A stretch of DNA of 38,427 bases, taken from contig JANYCX010000192.1 of NCBI GenBank assembly GCA_025360065.1, positions 1-38,427 on the forward strand, read 5' to 3'. Position numbers and translations under genes: made by a program. This document shows, piece by piece, positions 32,118 through 38,427 of the stretch; the first letter of the stretch is position 1, and each line of letters starts with the position of its first letter. The notes below the pieces were generated by a model. It did no database searches. It was given only the letters and a program-made list of their open reading frames with translations, and was not told where the DNA came from. The stretch comes from Acetobacteraceae bacterium (lineage in GTDB: Bacteria; Pseudomonadota; Alphaproteobacteria; Acetobacterales; Acetobacteraceae).

Positions 32118-33062
32118 CTAAAGAAAATGAAACTCCTCGCCAATGGCCGTGGCCAATTCCCCGGTATCGTTGATAAACCCATCCAGAAACGCCCCCAGCC
32201 CACTGGTCATGATGTGCTCGACCTTCATGTTGCACAAACCGCCAAAGCGCTGATCGGCGAATGTGACGCAGCTTTCGCCGCCCTCGGTCAACGCCACCAG
32301 ATGGCGCAGGGACTCGCAGATCAGGTCACAGCAATGGCGCAGGCTGCGCGGCATTTCCTGGCGCAGCACCAGGAACTCGGCGATGTGATGCGGACGGTAG
32401 GATTCCTGGTAAAAATGCCGGTACGACCGATGCGCGGATACTGACCGCAGGATGGTTTCCCATTGATAGGCGCTGCGATCGTTGATTTCGCCGGAAGAGC
32501 TCGGCAGCAGCACCGAATATCTCATTTTCAGGATGCGGGCGGTATTGTCGGCACGTTCGAGATAGGCGCCAATCTGGCTGAAATGATAGCCTTCGTCGCG
32601 CAGCAAGGTGCCGATCGTGGCGCCGCGGAACAACGCCGTGCGCTGGCGGATCCAGTCGAGGATTTCCGGCAGACGGGCCGGGCCGACCGCGCCAGGGGCA
32701 AGGGCTGCGAATTCATTCCAGGTGGAATTCAGCGCTTCCCACATTTCCCGAGTGACCGCCGTCCGCACCGAGCGTGCATTATTGCGGGCGATTTCGATGC
32801 ACGACATAACCGAGGACGAATTTTCGCGGTCAAACAGCAAATAATCGCGGGCGGCGTCAGCAGTAAGCGGAAAGCCGCGCGCCTCGAACCCCCTGAGGCA
32901 GCCGGCGGCCTGCAGCACCGATTGCCAGTCGCCGCGATGGCCCCCGCCGCTATCGGGGGTGAGCGCGCTGCGATAGCCGACCTCGGTCAACCGGGCGACG
33001 TTTTCGGCACGCTCCATATATCGCGACATCCAGAACAGGCTGGCGGCGGTGCGTCCGAGCAT
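32118..33062 (-). CDS. Alpha-E domain protein (DUF403)
   Basis: 314 aa, all-helical. Opens MLGRTAASLFWMSRYMERAENVARL, the diagnostic alpha-E start. Contains SSVMSCIEIARNNARSVR, FSQIGAYLERADNTARILKMRY and YRPHHIAEFLVLRQEMPRSLRHC. Function unknown; always found beside circularly permuted ATP-grasp proteins, where it may act as partner or carrier. Starts one base after the upstream gene's stop, so strongly coupled. Confidence 0.95.
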   Translation of the reverse strand: MLGRTAASLFWMSRYMERAENVARLTEVGYRSALTPDSGGGHRGDWQSVLQAAGCLRGFEARGFPLTADAARDYLLFDRENSSSVMSCIEIARNNARSVRTAVTREMWEALNSTWNEFAALAPGAVGPARLPEILDWIRQRTALFRGATIGTLLRDEGYHFSQIGAYLERADNTARILKMRYSVLLPSSSGEINDRSAYQWETILRSVSAHRSYRHFYQESYRPHHIAEFLVLRQEMPRSLRHCCDLICESLRHLVALTEGGESCVTFADQRFGGLCNMKVEHIMTSGLGAFLDGFINDTGELATAIGEEFHFL

Positions 33063-33063
33063 G

Positions 33064-34524
33064 TCAGTCCTCCAGCACCCAGGTATCCTTGGTGCCGCCC
33101 CCCTGGCTGGAATTGACCACCAATGACCCTTTTTTCAGCGCCACCCGGGTAAGGCCGCCCGGTGTAACCCGGATGCGGTCGCCGACCAGCACAAAGGGGC
33201 GCAGATCGACATGGCGGGGGCCGATGCCAAGGCCGGTGCCACTGCCGACAAAGGCCGGGCAGGTTGACAGCGCAAGGGTGGGCTGGGCGATGTAATTGCC
33301 CGGATTGGCGGCAATGCGGGCAGCAAAGCGGCGGAGTTCCATTTTGCTGGCGTGCGGGCCGATCAACATGCCGTAGCCGCCCGAACCATGAACTTCCTTG
33401 ACCACGAGATCCTGCAAATTGGCCAGCACCTGGGCGCATTCTTCCGGCACCGCGCAGCGCATGGTCGGCACATTGTTCAAGATCGGCTTTTCGCCAGTGT
33501 AAAACTGGATAATTTCCGGAACATACGCATAGATCGCCTTGTCGTCGGCAATCCCGGTGCCGGGCGCATTCACCAACGTCACTTTGCCGGCGCGATAAAG
33601 GTCGAACAGGCCGGGCACCCCGAGCATGGAATCGGGGTTGAAATTCAGCGGGTCGATGAAGGCGTCATCGATCCGGCGATACAGCACATGCACCCGTTCC
33701 CGACCGCGAATGGTGCGCATATAAAGCGCGCCGTCCTCGATCATCAGATCGCTGCCGGTCACCAGTTCGACGCCCATCTGGTCGGCGAGGAAGGCGTGCT
33801 CGAAATAGGCCGAATTAAAGGTGCCCGGGGTGAGCACGGCAAGCGTCGGGGCGCCATCGCAATCGGCCGGCGCCACGCTTTCAAGCGTCTGGCGCAACAT
33901 GTCGGGGTATTGCTCGATTGGCGCCACCAGGTGGCCGGCAAATAATTCCGGGAACAGCCGCATCATCGCCTCGCGGTTTTCCAGCATGTAGGACACCCCG
34001 GAGGGAGTCCGCAGATTGTCTTCCAGCACGAAAAACCCACCATCGCCGGTGCGCACGATGTCGGTGCCGATAATATGGGCATAGATATTGCGTGGCGGGT
34101 CGAAGCCCATCATTTCAGGCAGGAACGCGGCGTTGCCTGCAATCATCTCGGCGGGCACGATTCCGGCGCGGATGATCTCCTGTTGGTGATAAATGTCGTA
34201 CAAAAACGCGTTCAGCGCCCGCACCCGCTGCTGGATGCCGCGTTCCAGGAAGCGCCATTCGGCCGCCGCCAGCACCCGCGGGATCATGTCGAACGGGATC
34301 AGCCGCTCACTCGCCGCCGCATCGCCATAGACGGCGAAGGTGATGCCGAGCCGGCGAAACATCGTATCGGCTTCCTGCTGCTTTTGCCGAATGTCCGAGC
34401 CGTTTTGCGCCGCCAGCCAAGCTGCCAGCGCGCGATAAGGCGCACGCGGTTTGCCATCGGCGTCGAGCATTTCATCAAACGCGTTTGCCGACGCTCCGAC
34501 CGCATACGCCTCTTTTCTAAGCAT
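33064..34524 (-). CDS. Circularly permuted type 2 ATP-grasp protein
   Basis: 486 aa, the DUF404/DUF407 type. Blocks visible: FAVYGDAAASERLIPFDMIPRV, VLEDNLRTPSGVSYMLENR, GVELVTGSDLMIEDG, VHVLYRRIDDAFIDPLNF, VVKEVHGSGGYGMLIGP and the end LVVNSSQGGGTKDTWVLED. Expected to catalyse ATP-dependent peptide-bond (carboxylate-amine) ligation. ATG has a good ribosome site AGGAAAGG about 6 nt upstream. Leads the three-gene operon with alpha-E and transglutaminase proteins. Substrate and product are uncharacterised. Confidence 0.95.
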   Translation of the reverse strand: MLRKEAYAVGASANAFDEMLDADGKPRAPYRALAAWLAAQNGSDIRQKQQEADTMFRRLGITFAVYGDAAASERLIPFDMIPRVLAAAEWRFLERGIQQRVRALNAFLYDIYHQQEIIRAGIVPAEMIAGNAAFLPEMMGFDPPRNIYAHIIGTDIVRTGDGGFFVLEDNLRTPSGVSYMLENREAMMRLFPELFAGHLVAPIEQYPDMLRQTLESVAPADCDGAPTLAVLTPGTFNSAYFEHAFLADQMGVELVTGSDLMIEDGALYMRTIRGRERVHVLYRRIDDAFIDPLNFNPDSMLGVPGLFDLYRAGKVTLVNAPGTGIADDKAIYAYVPEIIQFYTGEKPILNNVPTMRCAVPEECAQVLANLQDLVVKEVHGSGGYGMLIGPHASKMELRRFAARIAANPGNYIAQPTLALSTCPAFVGSGTGLGIGPRHVDLRPFVLVGDRIRVTPGGLTRVALKKGSLVVNSSQGGGTKDTWVLED

Positions 34525-34592
34525 CTGTGGCCTTTCCTATAGCCTGTCTGCGCGACCAAACTCCGACGTAGGAAGCAACGATCGTGCCGACA

Positions 34593-35375
34593 CTACCCGG
34601 CCGCCGCAGCCCGCTCCGCCGAGGCCAGATCGATCAATCTGCTCCACTGGGCGCTCGAATACAGTTGGGCATAGATCGGGCCGAGCCAGCCGCGCCGGCG
34701 CCATTCCAGGAACGTCGCATCGCTGACCCCGTCAAGACGGTCGGTGCGCAAAAGCTGGAAACCGCGAATGTGCAGATCCCCGCCGCCGGTGAAGGTGACA
34801 TGGGCCTCCTCGTCCTCAAGCAGGCCCTCGGCAGCCAAGGCACGCGCCATCGCGGCGGCGGACGCGATGTTGTCGCGCACCGTCGTGCACAGCCCGATCG
34901 CGTCATTCAGCAATTGGGTCGGCTTGGCGTCCTCGAACAAACGCTCGCCGACCGCGGTGCCCAGGCATGGCGCCGTGGCCTCCATCCCGATGAAGGTCGA
35001 TCCGCTTGCCGGGTCATCGATCAGCACGAAGGGAAAGCAGCGGACATAGGCGGGGATATAGGTATCAGCCCGCCACTTGCTGTCCGGACCTACAAACAGA
35101 TTGCCGCGCCCGTCGAGCCCGACCAGCGCCACCGGGACCGGGTTGGGGCCGGTGGTGTACAAAATCGGATAGCTGCGGGCTGCCGCGTCGAACTCACCGA
35201 GGCCGATCGGGACGGTCTGGGTCTTGGCTGCAAAGCCGTGGCCGTGGTCCCGATCCAGGCGCAATTCAGGCGCCTCGGCTGGGTTCACGCCGGTGACGTT
35301 GGTGAAAAACAGAGGCATTTGCGGCGCATCGGTGACTTGCGCGCCGGTTGGGGTGGATCCGTTGGTCTGCGACAT
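34593..35375 (-). CDS. SapC family protein
   Basis: 260 aa. Matches the SapC (PF07277) layout: MPLFFTNVTGVNPAEAPELRLDRDHGHGFAAKTQTVPIGLGEFDAAARSYPILYT, PVPVALVGLDGRGNLFV, KWRADTYIPAYVRCFPFVLI, then LHIRGFQLLRTDRLDGVSDATFLEWRRRGWLGPIYAQLYSSAQW. Named after a gene next to Campylobacter S-layer genes; the biochemical role is unknown, and relatives often sit near transport or surface genes in proteobacteria. No signal peptide. The long + ORF opposite it (34584-36011) is a shadow. Confidence 0.9.
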   Translation of the reverse strand: MSQTNGSTPTGAQVTDAPQMPLFFTNVTGVNPAEAPELRLDRDHGHGFAAKTQTVPIGLGEFDAAARSYPILYTTGPNPVPVALVGLDGRGNLFVGPDSKWRADTYIPAYVRCFPFVLIDDPASGSTFIGMEATAPCLGTAVGERLFEDAKPTQLLNDAIGLCTTVRDNIASAAAMARALAAEGLLEDEEAHVTFTGGGDLHIRGFQLLRTDRLDGVSDATFLEWRRRGWLGPIYAQLYSSAQWSRLIDLASAERAAAAG

Positions 35376-35408
35376 CGCTCTACGCCTCTGCTAAAAATAT
35401 ATCTTCCT

Positions 35409-35894
35409 CTACCCTGCCAACTGCCTGGCGAACAACTCCAAAGCGCCGATCGCAAAGCGGCGCATATTGGCTTCACGATCGGGGCTGGCGGTTTCAAGAA
35501 TAATCGCGGCCTCGACATCGGGGCCGACCACCGCAAAAACCCCGTGCCCGGCGCCGTAGCCGTAGCTGGTCCCGGTCGGGCCGGTGGCGCCAATTTCGGC
35601 AATCGCCCAGTCGGTGTTGAGCCGTTCGCGCATCGCGCGGGCCAGCAGCAGGGCCAGAGCCTCGGTGCCCGGCGGCACCGCGGCCATTTCATCATCGGTA
35701 AGGCCAAGCAATTCACGCCGGGCGCGGCGGGTATAGACCACGGTACCGCCCATGTAATAGGCAGATGCCCCGGGGACAGCCAGCAACGCCGCAGAAATCA
35801 GCCCGCCAGCGGAGCTTTCGGCCACGCCCACAGTATCGCGACGGGCTTTCAGACGCTCGGCAACCTGGCGGGCGATCGGCAGAACAGTTTCCAT
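35409..35894 (-). CDS. CinA C-terminal / PncC-like nicotinamide-nucleotide amidohydrolase family
   Basis: 161 aa, a stand-alone CinA-C domain. VAESSAGGLISAALLAVPGASAYYMGGTVVYTRRAR corresponds to the ESCTGG...PGSS...GG.V.YS block, and AEIGATGPTGTSYGYGAGHGVFAV to the second conserved block. Typical members deamidate NMN. Here the usual Cys-Thr after ESC is Ser-Ala (ESSAGG), a variant I believe recurs in alphaproteobacterial paralogues, so activity is uncertain. ATG 35894 has GGAG 6 nt upstream; ATG 35906 is possible but lacks spacing for a ribosome site. Confidence 0.87.
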   Translation of the reverse strand: METVLPIARQVAERLKARRDTVGVAESSAGGLISAALLAVPGASAYYMGGTVVYTRRARRELLGLTDDEMAAVPPGTEALALLLARAMRERLNTDWAIAEIGATGPTGTSYGYGAGHGVFAVVGPDVEAAIILETASPDREANMRRFAIGALELFARQLAG

Positions 35895-35985
35895 GAGTTT
35901 CTCCATCCCAAAGTTCGGTGGGTTTGTGTCCCTGGATGCTATGGTAGAACCAGACGAGGGCCGCGCAAGGCACAGGGCGCAGGAA

Positions 35986-36156
35986 ATGTCAGGATTTGCC
36001 TCAACCAATGATCTCGCAGAAAAACCGTGGGGCAATGAATTCGGTGCTGCGGACCGAGTGGCGGATGTTTTCGTCGCCTGGGATGCGTTTGCCAAGCTGG
36101 TGCTGCTATTGGCCAATCATATCGGTCACGCAGGGGTTTTGCGGGAGGCGATTTAG
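35986..36156 (+). CDS. Possible small hypothetical protein
   Basis: 56 codons from ATG 35986 with AGGA just upstream, in the 258-bp gap between two minus-strand genes. The product MSGFASTNDLAEKPWGNEFGAADRVADVFVAWDAFAKLVLLLANHIGHAGVLREAI has a protein-like composition with a hydrophobic helix. The opposite strand here reads as low-complexity sequence. It overlaps the last bases of the GT4 gene. No family recognised; it may be spurious. Confidence 0.35.
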   Translation: MSGFASTNDLAEKPWGNEFGAADRVADVFVAWDAFAKLVLLLANHIGHAGVLREAI

Positions 36157-37289
36157 GCAGTGACCAACTCGCCCGCCCAGCCGACGATCCGGGATGCGTT
36201 GCCAGACCAAGTATAGTCGCGATAGACAAGCTCGGCGCGGGCCGCCGTGCCGAGGCGGCGACGCAGCGCGGCATCGCGGATCAGGCGTTGAATGGCGGTC
36301 CAGCGCTGGTCGGGCGCCGCGGGATCGAACAACAAAGCGGTGTGGTCGTGGGTCAGAATTTCGCGGATATTAGGCTGATCGGGGGCGACGATGGCGCAAC
36401 CTGCCGCCATGTAATCGAAAATTTTCAACGGCGAGGCGTAGGGCGTGACCCCGGGCTGGAGCGCGATATCGAACTCCAACACTCGGCCGGCGACCTGATC
36501 CTGCGGCACCAGCCCGGAAAACCGCACCCGATGGGCGATACCGAGTGTGCGAGCCTGGTCTTCCAGCTGGGCACGCACCGGGCCATCGCCGACGATGGCA
36601 AGCGATACGTTTTGGCTATCCGCGTCTTCGGCCAAAGCGGCGATGACCATATCCAGGCCATGCCAGTCCCGCACGAAACCGACAAAGCCCAGCACGATCG
36701 GCGCCTGTCCGTCGCCATGCGGAAGGCGGGGGGGGAAGCGGTCCAATACGATCCCGTTCGCCACCACCCGGATGCGGTCCGCTGGCACGCCGCAGCCAAT
36801 CATGATGTCGCCCAAAACCTGGGTCACCGGCAGGGCACGGGTCGCGGATCGCCAGCTGAAGTTTTCCACCGCGCGCGCCAGGCGACGCAGCTTCAGGCCA
36901 CCGAATTTGGCGCGTTCATCCGCCAAAGGCGAGTTCACTTCCATAAACAACGGCAGCTTGAACCAGCGCGCCAGCAGCGAACCGGCCAGAAAATAGAGAT
37001 TATAGCGCTCGTAGATAAAATCAGGCCGGAACCCGCGACAGGCGCGCCACAAGCGCAAGGTGGCAGGCAGGTTATAGGCCAGTTCCGCCAGTTCTTGCGC
37101 AAAGCCGGGCAGAAAGCGGCGGATGGTGGCGACGAGACTGCTCTCGCCGCCGAATTCCGATTTCTGGTAGACCCCCGGACCGACCACCATGACTTCGTGG
37201 CCCGCGGCGCGAAAGGCGTGGATCAGTTCCTCGACATGCACACTTTGCCCGTCGCGGGACTGAATCCGATGGCTGTACAGAATGCGCAT
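36153..37289 (-). CDS. Glycosyltransferase family 4 protein
   Basis: 378 aa GT-B enzyme. The N-terminal half has MRILYSHRIQSRDGQSVHVEELIHAFRAAGHEV, FIYERYNLYFLAGSLLARWFKLPLFMEVNSPLA. The C-terminal half has LGFVGFVRDWHGLDMVIAALA, LAIVGDGPVRAQLE and the donor loop VTPYASPLKIFDYMAAGCAIVAPDQPNIREIL. The usual E-x7-E motif is changed at its first Glu (Asp in KIFDYM region), within known variation. Probably makes a surface glycan; the sugar is unknown. It starts 22 nt after the PatB-like stop on the same strand. Confidence 0.92.
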   Translation of the reverse strand: MRILYSHRIQSRDGQSVHVEELIHAFRAAGHEVMVVGPGVYQKSEFGGESSLVATIRRFLPGFAQELAELAYNLPATLRLWRACRGFRPDFIYERYNLYFLAGSLLARWFKLPLFMEVNSPLADERAKFGGLKLRRLARAVENFSWRSATRALPVTQVLGDIMIGCGVPADRIRVVANGIVLDRFPPRLPHGDGQAPIVLGFVGFVRDWHGLDMVIAALAEDADSQNVSLAIVGDGPVRAQLEDQARTLGIAHRVRFSGLVPQDQVAGRVLEFDIALQPGVTPYASPLKIFDYMAAGCAIVAPDQPNIREILTHDHTALLFDPAAPDQRWTAIQRLIRDAALRRRLGTAARAELVYRDYTWSGNASRIVGWAGELVTA

Positions 37290-37310
37290 GCGTCAAACTC
37301 GTCCGGATGA

Positions 37311-38427
37311 TCAGGCCCGCGGACCGACGGCATTGGATTGTTTGACCGCATCCACCATTCGCCCAAGAATCTGATCGATAATTCGCCCGGAGGTGGCGAA
37401 ATTGAAGCGCACGAATTTCGCACCGGCCGGATCGAATGCTTCCCCCGCGCTGAACGCGATTTTGGCGCGATCATGGAAGAAATCGAACGCGCTGCCGGCG
37501 AGCGGCAATTGCGAGCAATCGAGCCAGCCGAGATAGGTGCCTTCCGGCGCACGGGCACGGATTTGCGGCATTTCTGACGCGATAGTGGCGAACACCTTGT
37601 CGCGCATGGCCTGGAGATGAGTAACGACGTCGTCCAACCAGGGCTGGCCGTCATTCCAGGCGGCAACCGTTGCATCAATGCCAAGAATGCCGGGCGAGCC
37701 CAGCACCCGCTTTGGGACGCGCTTGTGGAAACGTTCACGCAAGGCGGCACTGCCAAAATACATCACCCCGCAGCGCAGGCCGGGGATGTTGAAGCTTTTG
37801 GTCGGCGAGTTGATGGTGATGGTGCGGGCCGCGATCTCGGGGCTGATTGTCGCAATCGGGATATGGACCGCGTCGCCATAAATCAAATCGGCATGGATTT
37901 CGTCGGAAAGAATAATCAGATCGTTTTCGATCGCGGCGCGACCGATCGCTTCCAGCTCGTCTCGGCCGAACACCCGCCCGGTCGGGTTTTGCGGGTTGCA
38001 CAGCAGAATCATTTTGGTGCGCGGCGCGGCGGCGTGGCGCGCGAGCTCGGCAAAATCCATCACGTGGCGTTGGCCATCATCACGCATCATCAGCGGCACA
38101 AGCACGCGGTCGGTGCTGTGGATCGCCTCGTGGAAGGGCGGATAGGCGGGTAATTGCAGGATCACGCCGTCGCCGGGATCTGACAGCGCCAGGATCGCCG
38201 AAAAGGTGCCCTGCACCAGATCGGCGAGCGGCTGGACCAGATCGGTGTCGATGTCCCAGTTGAAGCGGTCCTTCATGCGGGTCTGAAACGCGGTCGCCAG
38301 ATAGGCATCGCCACCGCCGCCGGGGCGGTCGGGATAGCCATAATCCTGGTCGGCGATGCTGCGTTCGAGGGTGCGACGGATCGGGTGGGCAATCGCGAAA
38401 TCCATTTCAGCCACCCAGGCCGGCAGC
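37311..38427 (-). CDS. PatB/MalY-type PLP-dependent C-S lyase or aminotransferase (partial)
   Basis: 372 codons in the window; the 5' end lies beyond base 38427. The frame is still open at the edge, reading LPAWVAEMDFAIAHPI, which is internal family sequence; the track start at GTG 38414 is therefore not the real one. Visible: QDYGYPDRP, LLCNPQNPTGRVF, LSDEIHADLIYG, the PLP lysine in INSPTKSFNIPGLRCG and the C-terminal FVRFNFATS. Family members cleave cystathionine or other C-S bonds, or act as aminotransferases. Likely cotranscribed with the GT4 gene. Confidence 0.92.
   Translation of the reverse strand, partial: LPAWVAEMDFAIAHPIRRTLERSIADQDYGYPDRPGGGGDAYLATAFQTRMKDRFNWDIDTDLVQPLADLVQGTFSAILALSDPGDGVILQLPAYPPFHEAIHSTDRVLVPLMMRDDGQRHVMDFAELARHAAAPRTKMILLCNPQNPTGRVFGRDELEAIGRAAIENDLIILSDEIHADLIYGDAVHIPIATISPEIAARTITINSPTKSFNIPGLRCGVMYFGSAALRERFHKRVPKRVLGSPGILGIDATVAAWNDGQPWLDDVVTHLQAMRDKVFATIASEMPQIRARAPEGTYLGWLDCSQLPLAGSAFDFFHDRAKIAFSAGEAFDPAGAKFVRFNFATSGRIIDQILGRMVDAVKQSNAVGPRA

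Noticed and set aside
31025-32173. 382-aa plus-strand ORF
   Set aside because: Crosses cysD and the transglutaminase gene on the opposite strand; no coherent domain.
34584-36011. 475-aa plus-strand ORF
   Set aside because: Antisense to SapC and the CinA-C gene; no recognisable domain and shadow-like composition.
36288-37310. 340-aa plus-strand ORF
   Set aside because: Antisense to the clear GT4 glycosyltransferase.

Overview
The window reads as a GC-rich alphaproteobacterial chromosome segment. The mix of an exosortase A (XrtA) exopolysaccharide cluster, tctABC, class II DAHP synthase, SapC, a CysD/CysNC pair and an ATP-grasp/alpha-E/transglutaminase operon suggests Rhodospirillales, perhaps near Acetobacteraceae. 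That placement is inference from gene content, since no rRNA or marker gene is present. No tRNA, rRNA, CRISPR array, transposase or integrase was found.

Region 1 (1-11061, all +): the distal part of an XrtA exopolysaccharide operon. In order it holds the end of a polysaccharide export protein, a Wzz-like chain-length regulator, a BY-type tyrosine kinase, a TIGR03016-like outer-membrane beta-barrel, an ExeA-like ATPase, a DUF3473 polysaccharide deacetylase, a FemAB-like acyltransferase, a TIGR03087-like glycosyltransferase and exosortase A. Most stops and starts overlap (TGATG, ATGA), so the genes are tightly coupled. A beta-carbonic anhydrase begins on the base after the xrtA stop. No PEP-CTERM substrate is encoded here.

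Region 2 (11077-16770): a tripartite tricarboxylate transporter split into tctBA (-) and tctC (+) diverging from a shared spacer, then a class II DAHP synthase and a nicotinate phosphoribosyltransferase as a two-gene unit (-).

Region 3 (16898-18027): a 5'-truncated transglutaminase-like gene and a ParD/ParE-type toxin-antitoxin pair.

Region 4 (18031-24146, all -): YgjP-like metallopeptidase, CocE/NonD hydrolase, AhpD-like peroxidase-related protein, succinate-semialdehyde dehydrogenase and glutathione reductase.

Region 5 (24208-28446, +): the accessory part and the most interesting stretch. A DUF5662 gene loses its normal C-terminus inside a 32-bp A/T-rich repeat. Then come a single-gene TIR-STAND-TPR protein (candidate anti-phage NLR-like sensor/NADase), a frameshifted hicA remnant, an intact hicB, and an unknown 172-aa gene behind an AT-rich promoter-like sequence. 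The block ends with a perfect 16-bp palindrome and a second repeat copy in opposite orientation. A third copy lies between gabD and gor. The copies match at 31 of 32 positions, and the two outer ones bracket the accessory block as inverted repeats.

Region 6 (28447-38427, mostly -): cysD-cysNC sulfate activation, a circularly permuted ATP-grasp/alpha-E/transglutaminase operon, SapC, a CinA-C/PncC-like amidohydrolase, a doubtful small + ORF, a GT4 glycosyltransferase and a PatB/MalY-type C-S lyase that runs off the window.
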